64,000 nucleotides of DNA, taken from the NCBI RefSeq assembly GCF_000003815.2, contig NC_049992.1, positions 6,143,918 to 6,207,917 of the forward strand. Direction: 5' to 3'. Positions 34,655-46,600 of the stretch are shown piece by piece. The notes below the pieces were generated by a model, which was given only the letters and a program-made list of their open reading frames with translations, was not told the origin of the DNA and did no database searches. The stretch is from Branchiostoma floridae. Taxonomy: Eukaryota > Chordata > Leptocardii > Amphioxiformes > Branchiostomatidae. The first letter of the stretch is position 1, and the number at the start of each line of letters is the position of its first letter. The position numbers and the translations under genes were made by a program.

Positions 34655-35500
34655 CTTAGCCTGTCCTTGGTGCTAAAAATAATCAATACATGAACAACTA
34701 AGCCTGTCCTTGGTACTGAACACCATTAATACATGAGCAACTAAGCCTGTCCTTGGTGCTGAACACCATCAATACATGAACAACAAAGTCTGTCCTTGGT
34801 GCTGAGCACTATCAATACATGAACAACTAAGTCTGTCCTTGGTGCTGATTGCTGAACACCATCAATACATGAGCAACTAAGCCTGTCCTTGGTGCTGAAC
34901 ACTATCAAGATATAAACAACTAAGCCTGTCCTTGGTGCTGAACACTATCAAGATATAAACAACACAACTGCGTCTGTCCTTGGTGCTGAACACCATCAAA
35001 ACATGAACAACTAAGGCTGTCCTTGGTGCTGAACACCATCAATACATGAGCTACTAATTATAAGCATGTCCTTGTTGTTGAACACCATCAATATATGAAC
35101 AACTAAGCCTGTCATTGGTGCTGAACACCATCAATACAAGAGCAACTAAGTTTGTCCTTGGTGCTGAACACCGTCAAAATATGAGCAACTAAGCCTGTCC
35201 TTGGTGCTGAACGCTATCAATACAAGAGCAACTAAGTTTGTCCTTGGTGCTGAACACCATCAATACAAGAGCAACTAAGTTTGTCCTTGGTGTTGAACAC
35301 CATCAATACATGAGCAACTACGTCTGTCCTTGGTGCTGAACACCATCAATATTTGAGCAACTAGGCCTATCCTTGGTGCTGAACACCATCAACATGTGAG
35401 CTACAAAGCCTATCTTTGGTGCTGAACACCATCAAAATATGAGCAACTAAGCCTGACATTGGTGCTGAACGCCATCAATATATAAACAACTATACATGAA
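34655..35500. repeat. 43-bp minisatellite
   Basis: About nineteen variable copies of a roughly 43-bp unit, AACTAAGCCTGTCCTTGGTG followed by CTGAACACCATCAATACATG AGC. The 25-bp core is the same as in the array at 15965-16425. Confidence 0.93.
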
Positions 35501-35504
35501 CAGG

Positions 35505-37900
35505 GGTCAGTACATGATAAGCATGAAATTCCTATCCGAGCCAAGGAGGATTATGTAAGGATGACACTAATTTGCATGATAAATGTCTAATAATATTCAC
35601 CTTCACTAATCTTCGTACTGCGTTTGACGGTCCTATCATGGAACGCAATGTTTTTTAACTTTCCTATCTAATTATGCAATAGAATATTACATAGAATATT
35701 ATTAGCATTCAATCATGTAAGTCATCACTATCTACACACCAAAAATCAAGATGACTCGTCAACATGTTCTTGAGTCATTCTCATTCAAAGTTCGAAACAA
35801 GATGGCGCTTCCAGTTTTACTTTACTACTTTACTTTGGTCGAGGTCCCGCTCGAGCCAAGCTTGAAAGTCGTCTCCACTCCTCCCTGTCTTTCATCAAGG
35901 ACTGGATTTCCCTCACATCATGTAGGTTAGTGTAGGCTCTAAGATTATCGATGTCAGAAGTTTTCGTAAAGCCACAAGGTGGCAAAAACTTACTGCACCT
36001 TTTCTATGCACCAAGAGTTATAAACCTCTCAAATATCACGGCCACAGCATGTCCAGAACACGAGATACCAAAATGGAAGTTCCTCTGTAGTAATCATGTT
36101 TTGTTTTGTTGTTTTTGTATAGTGGGCCCCCTTGGAAATCAACTACCAATAAGTTGAAGGGGCCACCCACTTGTCTTGAGATCAATAAATAAATAGATAC
36201 ATAAATAAACTTAGAGAAGCCACTAAGGGGCCCATCATCAAACTTGACCGTAGTTTTCCCAACTCTAACCCTCATGTCCAAAACAGGACATATGAAAAAT
36301 GGAAGTTCCGCTGCAATACCTCAAAAGGCCGTTAGGGGGTTCGAATCATTATCGAACTTGACCATTGTTTTCCCGACCCAACTACCAAGATCTACCAAGG
36401 CTTCTCGAGGTATGCTATTGACAGACAGACAGACAGACGCCTAAAACATAACCTTCCGCCATTCTGGAAGGTAATCAAGGGCGTAGTGACTTTGAGGAGC
36501 AGATATCAATGTTATCTTAAGCATAGGCCTTATAATTATGAACAAAAAGACGAACTTCCTCAGCTGAATAGTGATTTCTGACAGGCGTTGATCTGTGAGG
36601 TAATCAAATAAGGTTAGCCATTTGATACCAATAGCACCAAACATCTCACAACCTACAAAAACACCATAATTGCTTCATGGAGGTATGTGTCCTACGAACT
36701 CTTGTCTTGATCTTGCAAAATCCGTCAGGATTCTATTCATCTTGTCTTATGCTATGTTCACGCCCCTATTGGGACAAAAATCCTGCCAAACAAATCAAAT
36801 AAAGTTATGTTTACCATGAAAGGGCAAAGTGTCCTGTTTGTTAATTGCCAAACATTTTGACGGCTGAAACCGGACTTTGATCGTGTCGGAGAGCGATTTA
36901 AGGGCTGTGGTGGGTCACCTGTGATCACGTGGTTTATCCGTTTTTGCTAACACAGCGAGGTTGACCTATGCATTCGGACCGCCATAATCAATAATATTGG
37001 AAAAATTGCTTCATTGTCGGTAAAATTTTGACACGTTTGTCATAACGGGTGGTCAACAGGGCGTCGGGCAACCAAGACGATCAGATACAGGTACCGTCTG
37101 TCTTTGAATTCCGTTGTAACTATTTGACGTATACTTACAGTGATAGGAATAATGGTTCCTTTCTTTGAAGCTATTTTTAGAAATGAGTGCTCGTTTGTTG
37201 ATACTATCTGGTTGTTTTTTTTTTTCTGTTTCTTTTACATTGTTAAGAGTCGCCATGTAGAATGGCAACTTCCCGGTACAAAGGTTATAAATTAAAATTA
37301 TACTCGGGCAAGATTTTTACAGTTATGATTTAGAGTTTATGTAATTATTGTTATTCATATCATATTTTGGGCTGCGTCGAAACATTATAGATGAATATCC
37401 TGCAACAGCCGAAAGGAAAGTAGCTACAAACTCACAAAAACATGTACATAGCTTGTCAGCAATATATATGCATGTATTTGTTTGCCGGGCAAATACGGAT
37501 CGGTGTAATGGATGATAAATATGCCACTTTGGTTTGGGTACCATTCAGGTATACCGGTAACTAGTTAACCCCAGCGACTACCGGAACTTACTAATAGGCT
37601 AAAAGCCGATCACATTCGAGCGTCGTACGACAGACAAGTTAACGGCCAGAAAATGGGAACATTCTTGTGTCAATAGTAGTAGAAGTGTCGCACCAAAACA
37701 AGTGGCTGTCTTGTAATGGAAAATAATTCCGGCATATCCTTATCGACGGTTTCTGTTATCCCCAGGCACTAAAAATCTACGCCCAAAAAATTGTAAGACG
37801 AAAGGCCGCAGGGGCAGTGTGTTTTTATGTGTCTAGGGTACAGTATTTGAAGGCTGAGCCCAACCACCTCCTTCCATCGCCTTTTACCTCCCCAGCCAAA
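35505..37900. other. Intergenic region without recognised gene
   Basis: No gene was found. 35955-36440 holds two diverged copies of a block with ATGGAAGTTCC, AACTTGACC and GTTTTCCC, so it is probably a repeat, and it ends in (GACA)n. A CAAGATGGCGCTTCC (YY1/ETS-like) occurs at about 35799 without a gene beside it. 36440-37900 shows nothing recognisable. Confidence 0.45.
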
Positions 37901-37904
37901 GCCA

Positions 37905-38050
37905 AGTACATGTACCCATTTTACGCTTGTGTGGAAGGTTGTTAAGTGCTTTCCCATGGGTATGAGATTGGTAGCGTGACAGGATTTGAATCCTGGACCT
38001 CTGGGTTCGGGGCCAAACTAATCTGGGTTCGGGGTTCGGGGCCAAACTAC
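37905..38050 (-). mobile_element. tRNA-derived SINE
   Basis: The minus strand carries CCAGGATTCAAATCCTGTCA (B-box-like) followed by CCCATGGGAAAGCACTTAAC, matching the SINE body at 1355-1530. GGGTTCGGGGCCAAACTA is duplicated at its edge. Confidence 0.65.
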
Positions 38051-38160
38051 ACCCTGCAGGTACGCCACTACTAGATACACATGTAGATTTATTGAGTGAA
38101 ATGACGTTTCCTGCTCCCTCTGCCGAATGGCGGTTTCTCAAATACAGCGGACAGATTACT

Positions 38161-38933
38161 CTCTACCAGACTCCGGATCGCTGGAAAATCGTAGAAACGC
38201 AGATCGCGTGCTGTTCCCTAGCCGGCTATAGTTCTCTGGTCGGCTTAGGCTTAGGTCACATTTCCATAGCAGGGCCAAAATAGGATTACATTGATATATG
38301 AGCTGCTAATGCACTGCTTACAAATGCTTTGTATATCAGTCCAAATTGGATGCTATGCTCTGTGAAGATAAAGGTCATCAGATTCAGAGGTGACCTGTGA
38401 TTTCGACGTCATTACTTAAATACGATTTCGGCGCTAAAAGGGACGACCAATCCTTTCTTCAGTGAAACTGTCCATAATTTGGACAAATTTAGCTTTGTAT
38501 TAATTAGATTGAAAATTGAGATTTAAAGTAATCATTGTATTTAGTGTCAACATTTAGCCGAGCAAAATGTATGCCATATTCGAAACCCCCATGCACACCG
38601 TATATCTCAGGTATTTGGCACGGCGCACAAATTTGGCGCTTGTATCTGCCAAATCCATGCTAGCGCAGGGATTTCGCCAGCGCAGGGATTTAGCTTGACA
38701 CCGGCCGGGCAGCTTTCGGGAGTGAAAAGAATTATATAGAATACATCAAAATACACAGTATATGTCAAAATAAGATTCATGGGCATGATTTGTGTATATT
38801 TCTAGCCATACGTTTTAATTTTTCGTTTCTTAAAACATCCCGGCCGGGCACCGCTTTGGAAATGTGACCTAAGCCTTACTCCTCTATTTGTTCCATTTCT
38901 ACGATTTTCCAGCAATCCGGAGTCTGGTAGAGA
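38161..38933. mobile_element. Inverted-repeat element upstream of LAPTM-like gene
   Basis: Outer arms of about 37 bp: ACCAGACTCCGGATCGCTGG (38161-38196) and its near-perfect inverse (38897-38933). Inner arms GGCTTAGGCTTAGGTCACAT and ATGTGACCTAAGCC (38239 and 38860). It has CCGGCCGGG blocks as in 10315-10745. The right arm ends about 30 bp before the downstream start codon. Confidence 0.7.
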
Positions 38934-38964
38934 CTAGGACAGATTTCCAGACGACCCCTCTGCA

Positions 38965-41900
38965 ATGGCGTGCCGGGCACACTCGTGTTGTTGCTGCTGC
39001 AGCGTCAGGGTTGGGGCCATCATTGTCGGAGTGCTGTACCTGGTAAGTTAAAAAGTTAAAGTAAACCGTACATCTAAGCAGATGCGTAGGGGTGGCACCT
39101 ATCACTATTTCTGTAACCATTGGGCCACATTTCTGCAACTACAGCAGGCTCGGGGGCTGACCCGCTGGTAGTGATGTGTGTTTAACTCCCATACTCATTC
39201 CCAAATGCTGAGTGCTAAGCGGCGAAAGCAGCATGTACCGTTCCTTTAAGTCTTTGGTATGACTCGGCCGGGATCGAACTCACGACCTATCGAATGCAAG
39301 GCGAACACTCCAACCACTCGGCCATTGATATTCAAAGCGGACACTCCACCAATGAATTCGAAGCTGCTGTACGTTTACGACCACGCTTAAACCGAGCTAT
39401 TTGACGTAGTGTTCAACGAATTCCATCGCTAAAAACGAATCTTGTACCCTTTATCTTTTGTTGTCTTTTTTTTTGTCATTGTAAAGTCGAGTGGTAACAT
39501 AAATCCACTTCAAGACGCAGCGACGCCGCCAACGTGACGCACTCCAGTGAGATAGTCGATAAGCTAAGTCAAGATAACTTCTTCATCACCAAGAAATGTC
39601 AATACCCAGCTCGTGAACTTACGGACTAGGACAGAGAGAGAAAAATATGAAAAGAGAGAGACGGAAAGAAAGAGGGAGAGGGGAGAGAGAGAGAGAGAGA
39701 GAAAAAAAGAGAGAAAAAAATAGAGAAAGAGAGAGAGAGAGAGAGATGTTGCCCGTCATGCCTCCTTGCATGTGCAAAAGTGAAAAACAAAATTTCATAT
39801 TGTTTAAAACCGGTACCTCCATTGATAACGTTTCTATTTCTCTGACGTCTGCAGATTTTTGCTGTGGCCGGCGATATTGTTCTGGCCGTGATAGACATAG
39901 TGGGAGTGTTCACGGCAACCCGACCTAGCAACGGCAGCACCTCAGCCACGCCTAGCAACAACGTGACAGAAGGGAATAGCACCGACAATAGCAGCGCTTG
40001 GACCAAGATATCAAGTAGGGCGACCAAAATATAACATTGGCGCAAATTTGCAAGTTGGCGCAATTTTCTAGCACAAATTGGGCACAGTTCAGTGAGATAT
40101 CCGCTTTATTTCAGACCAACTTTTTCTTCAAGCAGATGTTGGGATGACAAAGATATGGATGACAAATCTTCCGTGGCCGGCACGCCATCATTAGGTGAAA
40201 TGCATGTGTCAGGTTAAGATTGCGACAGCTTAGTTTTGCTAAAGATCTGCTATAGTAAATCTTTTGCTCACATTACGTGCGGCCAGGATGAAGTAACGTT
40301 AAATCGTCCTTCATCATGTGTATTTTTCAGTTGCCACGTGGGTAGAGTTGGGCGTTGACGTGCTTTTCTTGATCATCTGCGTCCTTCTGGTCGTCGGTGC
40401 TGCAAAGGTACACATACAGACCACGCTACACTCTCTTGTATATTATAATATGCATTGCATAGCTGACTGGCTGACTAGATACAGTCCACCTAAAGCTAAG
40501 GGCACAACCCGCCGTATGTGCAAATATGTGTTCTCTACGTGCCAAAACGTGGGTAATCTTTTGGGAACCGTAAGTGTTAAGTACCGCATCCGTACTAACT
40601 CTTAGGGAATCCGACGGCTTTTGGAACACGCAGACACGCCGCAGAACTTTAAGTGCAGGTAAAACTTTGTGTGCCATCGGGCTGCGGATTCGCCGCCGTA
40701 CGTGTCAGTACGGGCGACGCGTTTTCAGAAATACGTGGCGGACGTGGCCTCCCGAAAAAACGTACGGACAAATTGCACGTACAGTGGCCTTAGTTTTTGG
40801 ATTTATCATTTCAGTCCCCAAGCATCGGTTACTAGTATATACACTGCACAAATTTATATAAGGGTGCCTGCCTACCTGTTTAAATGCTCAGTCTAGGTGC
40901 TGATCCGGTTGCTATTGTCTTTATAAGAAAAACGGAAGCATTGCAACCATGCAGTCGGTGTATTTGCCAATTCCTTGTAACATTTGGTAACATTTTGTCC
41001 ACATCATTTCACTAAGGCAGGGGTGATCTAGAAAGTGTAGGTGAAGAAATAATGCCCATCAGTATCATAGTTCGAAGTACAGGTATTAGGAGAAACACAG
41101 AGAAAACGGATTTTCGCCGACCCTATGGTCTATAGGTTGAATGACCCACAAAAAAGTTGTGCGTCATAGGTCATGTAGGTAGTCTCTGTTTAAGAGTAAA
41201 GAGGCATTGGATTCGACTGAAAAGTCAGTGAGCGTAACATCATTTGGTGAAGGGGAACTTTAGCTTTTTTTCTATCATTCGCCTGTAATACAGTAGGAGA
41301 CGCTTAATTGCACGGCCTATTTGCCAGTGAATTTCGTGCAATTATCCGGCTGGTGCAATAATGCGAAGTCATCTAGCTGTTCCGCACCGGTTTGGAATTT
41401 TAGTACTCCGTGCAGTTAACAGAAGTGTGCGTTAATCCGTTGTGCAAGTGGCTTTTACTGTATTACAGAACAACAAGGTACTGTGTATGATCTGGCTGGT
41501 TGCGGCTGGCCTGTGGACGGCCTTCATGGCGGGTGAGGCCGTCTACCTGACCGTGGAACGTTACCTTGGCGTGGAGCAGAGTCTGGACGCGCTGTGGCAG
41601 ATCTTTCTGGACACGCTCGTCATCAAATGGGGTGCAGTCGTGGTCTGGCTCCTTATGTTGGTGAGTTTACTCTCTTTGATGATTTTATGAACCCCGGTGT
41701 CTTCCTTTTTTCTTTCATTTTGAGGCTACCAACATAGATTTTGCAGCCTATATATCGAATACTGTAAGGTTTGGTCAATTCAAACCGAAAAGGACCTGCT
41801 CTTTTCGATAATTCTAATGGGTTCTTTAACGTGGTCGGTGTGACGCTCTCCACAAACGCGGGACCTCCGTTCAACGTCCTGTCCAAGAGACGTATATACT

Positions 41901-42145
41901 ATAGCCAAAGCTAGCTACTCATGTCCACCTATTTACGTTTAGCAGTGTTTTGTTCTTTTTAGTATCATGTGCAAGCAAAACGCATTATATCCGACTTGGA
42001 AATGTGACATTGTCACAAGCTTCCTTACGGCTTTTTTCCGTCTTTCTCTCAGATCGCCGGTGCCGTTGTGGTGTCGTCCCATGTAGCAGACATACGTGAT
42101 GACAAGGAAGCACCACTGATATCCGAGAGGTCCTTCCCGACATAG
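38965..42145 (+). CDS. LAPTM-like four-TM protein
   Basis: Five exons: 38965-39042, 39855-40014, 40331-40407, 41469-41660 and 42053-42145. Phases fit and give 199 aa. The start ATGGCGTGCC opens a Cys-rich N-terminus (CCCCCSVRVGAIIVGVLYL) that resembles the CCxCCxVRTGTIILG start of LAPTM4-type lysosomal membrane proteins (from memory of the family). Four hydrophobic segments lie at about 14-44, 82-103, 110-133 and 155-180. The loop between the first two has four N-glycosylation sequons (NGS, NVT, NST and NSS), so it should be luminal or extracellular. The tail is short and ends in PLISERSFPT. It lacks the long PY-motif tail of LAPTM4, so orthology is uncertain. The acceptor of exon 4 borders a MITE. 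Confidence 0.72.
39165..39326 (-). mobile_element. tRNA-derived SINE with intact A and B boxes
   Basis: The minus strand begins AATGGCCGAGTGGTTGGAGT (A box TGGCCGAGTGG), with GTGAGTTCGATCCCGGC (B box) about 40 nt later. A non-tRNA body with GGAACGGTACATGCTGC and GGGAGTTAAACACAC follows. It lies in intron 1 of the LAPTM-like gene. Confidence 0.85.
39625..39750. repeat. (GA)n low-complexity tract
   Basis: A purine-rich run of GAGAGA with A-rich interruptions, in the same intron. Frames through it are meaningless. Confidence 0.92.
41291..41460. mobile_element. Tigger/pogo-like MITE
   Basis: Ends CAGTAGGAGACGCTTAATTG and GTGCAAGTGGCTTTTACTG, flanked by TA (41289-41290 and 41461-41462). The same family, in opposite orientation, lies at 48311-48482. 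The right end runs into the splice acceptor of exon 4 of the LAPTM-like gene (TATTACAG). Confidence 0.82.
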
Positions 42146-42183
42146 CCATAAACTAAGGCACTATAATTTAGAATTGCAGACGC

Positions 42184-42775
42184 TTATAAAGGCCTAAGAA
42201 CATTTAATGTTGTGTTTTTCATTACAATCCTAACATGTGGCTCGGTATACAAATGTACATGCAGGGTTCTCTTTTTTTCCAGATGGCCGAAGTGGTCCGA
42301 GAAAAAGTGTTTAACAAATGAATGTAGAAGTAAAAGTCAGGTATTCTTAACATCATATAATATAAGTATTCGAATTATACAGATATACATTATATTCTCT
42401 ATGACATCAGAAATGAGAACATGTTGGAAGACGTTCAACATGTTGAATGCCTTCATCACTCATCGTTGAACGTATGAATACAGTTGAAATAAATAAATCC
42501 AATTTTCTTCAACCAATGACTGTTTTGTAAAGGTAAGGTACATACCTTCGTCACGGGGAATGACCTAGTCTCAATCTCGCGAGAGGACACGAGATTAGGT
42601 CATTCCCCGTGACGAAGATGTGCTGTTTGACATCAAAATGCACCTTACCTTTACAAAACAGTCATTGATTGAAGAAAATTGGATTAACTTCATCCCTCAG
42701 ATATCAAATGGAAAGGTCGGCAGGTGTTTACCAGTGTAACCGAAAACACAACATTGTTTTCCTGAGGCCTTATAA
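42184..42775. mobile_element. Composite MITE with central foldback
   Basis: Ends TTATAAAGGCCTAAGAA and CTGAGGCCTTATAA, with AATGTTGTGTTTTTC pairing with CGAAAACACAACATT, give inverted arms related to the AGGCCTAGG family. In the centre (42496-42685) is a large hairpin. TCCAATTTTCTTCAACCAAT and TGACTGTTTTGTAAAGGTAA each have inverse copies, and CTTCGTCACGGGGAATGACC forms an inner stem. Confidence 0.85.
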
Positions 42776-43643
42776 ACAAGTTCATTATTTTGAAATCCTC
42801 TCCAAGCTTGTTTCCGAATGAACAATGCTGCTAAACGCCTTATGCTGCGACTGCTTCAAGCAACTTTTAATGTACAACGTTGTTAAGATTTTCCTCTAAA
42901 AATAAAGATTTCATGAAGCAAAACTTTAATATAATGTCTATAACAACAACAGACTATAGATTTTCTGGTGTATAGAATTTCCTACATAATGCAATAACTG
43001 TCTAAGACTTTAGTGTTTGTAACACAGCACAGAATTAGAACAATATTATGTAATTCTTCTTTTGTGCAATTTTCCAGAGAGTATTTTGGAAATACAAATA
43101 CTACAACCATGAACCAATTAGTAATATACATTATCATAGTATTATATACACAATAGTCAGTAGTACCATTTACTATTAGTGTAATATTAACAGGAAACTG
43201 CTTACAAAGACAACTCAATTCTAGAAATACACGTATCTTTAAAGGAACAAAGTGATTTAACAAATGTTGCAACACTCATGGCTTTAAGGTAATTCATGGC
43301 AGAGGCTAAGGAAATAACCTAACAAGGCAACAGTTGGTATTAAGACCTCTACTAAATGTAAGTCAATTTTGCATAACATTTCCTAACAAATGCATTTTAC
43401 AGAATAGAATTTTCCATGCATCAAAGCTTACATTTAGTTCATGTGTAAATTGAGATTATTCAATAATTAAACCAGCAACTATAAGTATAACTTGTTCTTT
43501 TTTTAAGGCATCTGGTAATATTAAACACTATATAAACAGGCAACCTGTGAAGTAACATTTTCAAATTGAATTAAATAAGATAACTGAACAGCATTCGTGT
43601 TTGTGCATATGACATTGTACTCTACTTGATCCATTTTAACAGC

Positions 43644-46600
43644 TTATTCTTCCAAGTCAAACGGTTGTGAGTTGTCACTGAAGGTGTCTTCAGCACCATG
43701 GACAGGAAGGCAACTTGCATCATGGCAGTCAGAATCCCGCTCCTGTAAATCCATCAGCGGGCTTACAGGTGCGCTTCTGTCTTCCAGGTGTTCGTCAAAG
43801 TCCATAGCAGGGCTGGAAGGAACGCAGCTGTCAAATACAGCTGGGTCCACATCTTCTTCAGGCATGTCCATCCCTGGACTTGAAGGACAGACATTTTCAG
43901 GAGCAGCTTGATCTGGTTGGTCAATTGAAGGACTGGTAGGGGCACTGTGAAAATCATCAGCACCATCTACATTGGACACCTCTGGAACACTGTGTGGCAT
44001 GTCATCACTGTGACTTCTCTGAGGTGTGTATGCTTCATCTGTAGCTTTCTTCGTTGTCTGAAAGGGATGCTGATCGCCAGTGTCTTGATGCTTGTTACAG
44101 CTTTTTTCCTGTGAATCCATTTCCATGGTGAAGACTTCACTGTCGAAGGGGATGGGAGGCTCACATTTGGGCTTGGCTGCCTTGCTGTCCGTTTTATCTT
44201 TAGAGAGAGGAATGGCAGGTGTCGTCGTCTTTGGCCTTGGCGGCTTGAAGCTGGGCTTCTTTGCTTTGGGGGCAGATGCTGCATGCTTGCCTTTGGTCTT
44301 GGGTTTTATCTCATTTTCATTGTTGCCTGTAACGTCTTTATCATTGTTACTGACATTGTTCTCCTTCTGAGATACCGTAGGTTTAGACTTCTTCATCTTT
44401 GGTTTGAATGCAGGAGCTTTCTTGGGTCCTGCTACATCTTGGCAGCCTTCCTTATCCTCTAAGGAAATTTTAGTCTTCTTCCCATCTTCCTCTGAAAGAG
44501 AGGTCTTCTTTTTCTTTTTCGGCACTTCATTTTCATTTGATTTCTTCTCTTTTCTTTTGTTACCTAATTTTGGTTCTTTAGGCTGCTTCTTCTCTTTCTT
44601 CAGGACAGGTGGTGCATCTGAAATCTTCATGACCTTGCCAGGGGAGTACTCGAACTCTTCATCACTTTGGTCATCTAGAAGAAAGAGTGAGACAGCATGC
44701 ACTAGTTAGAATAGTTATTCTCTTGAAATAAATCATGCTATACTACTCCTGTACCTTAGCCTGGGTACCATCTGGGTAGTAATTCGCTTCTGCTACCCAT
44801 GCTGCACATTCAAACTGCTTGGTACTAACGTCAGTTAATGAACGAATTAAGGAATAGGAGCGCTCATTTGATGACAACAGCCACCCCACCCACCCCCAGC
44901 AAGCGGACGGAGAGCTTTTCGGGGGTTGGAACGACCGCTTGAACCAATCCTTAATTAGCGCCCTCGTCCAAAATTTGGACAATTCTAGATGTTACCTTGG
45001 CCAAGGATCCCAGAGAAGCAGCACAGAAGCGATTGTATACAGTGTATGATAAATGTCAGAGCGAGAAGCAACTGTATATATAGTGTATAATTAACGTCAG
45101 AGTGAACAACTTTCTGGATGGCTACCTGTACCTCCTTCTATCACAAAAATAAATGAATAAACAGTAGTTGAGGTTGTATTTATTTTTACTATGAAAAAGT
45201 GCCCCAAGCAGGTGTAACCACCCAAGGCTCACCATTCTCTTTTTCATCTTTCTTCTGCACTGAACTGAGGAAAGACTCTGCATTGCCCAAAACCTTCTCT
45301 GCCTGTTCCATCAGATCTTCCACACTTCCGCTGTCTGAAAGGTCATCAGGTGATGGGAGCTGTGCTTCTACCTGTGGGGAACTTTTCCGTGCTGTTTTCT
45401 TAGCAGGTTCTGCAAGTGAACAATCAGTTATTACTAACAGTTCATCATCATAGTCCTTTACGTCCTAACAGACGATCTGTTCAACGCCGATGGGCTCGTC
45501 TATGAGCAACCAGGCCAGCTCGGCTTCTGCACGGCTTCCCACAGGTCTCGCAGCAGAATTCCGTGGATTGACATGGTTGACTAACAGTTAATACAAGTAC
45601 AAAACTTATGCAGAGCCAAATTATGTAGTTGCCTGTCAAAGCATTGTTTAATTAACATTGAGATTTTACATATTGTATCCTTCCCAAGAGTAAAATATAG
45701 TCCTAATAACTTCAAAAGAAATGTCTCAATTATCTTTGTGCTATGACAATATAAAATGTCATTATTTGGTCTTCAAAAAAGACAATGACTGCATATTGGG
45801 ATGTTTGGCTTATTTGAGAGTTTGATAGTAGACAAACCTTTTTCATCTTCATCCGAGCTGACTTCTTGCCTTCCCCAGTGTCCTTGGAACCGCTGACCAA
45901 ATCCAAAGGTTTGCAGTCTCTTCTGCAAATTCAAAAGACATTGTGGAGTACAATGTTAATAGGAGAGGAAAACTACATTGATTTCAAGGGCTGAAAATTG
46001 TATGAAAGAAAGCTATCTTTAAGTACTAAATAGCTGCAAGAATCTAGAGGAATGTAGTAGTCTAATATTATCACAGCATTGAATGAATATGACAATTCAG
46101 TTAATTGGGACAATGCATCATGAAATAGATCTTTGGCTAAAATTGTCTTGCATGCAGAATATATTTCAATGTTCTAAGTGACTAATTAAAGTCAAGCAAA
46201 GAATTAACAGTTACAGTGTTTGAATGTGTGGATTTGGTACCTTTATGGATAACACAACGGCCTGTCTAGCCATTGTCAAAGCACACTTCACACGCTTTCG
46301 GTAGTTCTTGCCGTCAACTACCAATGACCCCAGGTGATCAACGTCATTCTCCTGGGTAAAGGGGCGCACTGATCTCTCCGGTATCCAGGCACGGGACACC
46401 GTCTTTCCAAAGAAGACGACATGGTAGCGCACCTGTTGGTATAAACGCATCAAATTAGTACTTTGGGTTAAAACGTGTCTAACAGAACTATGGCCACATT
46501 AATCAGTTTCCTTGGCTCTTGCCTTCAAGTTCTTACTAATCATTGGAGCAAATATTCAAGCAAGAGAATAAGAGTAAAATATGTTGCATTTCACACAGAT

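Noticed and set aside
36441-36644. 67-codon minus-strand frame
   Set aside because: No domain, in a repeat-rich intergenic stretch.
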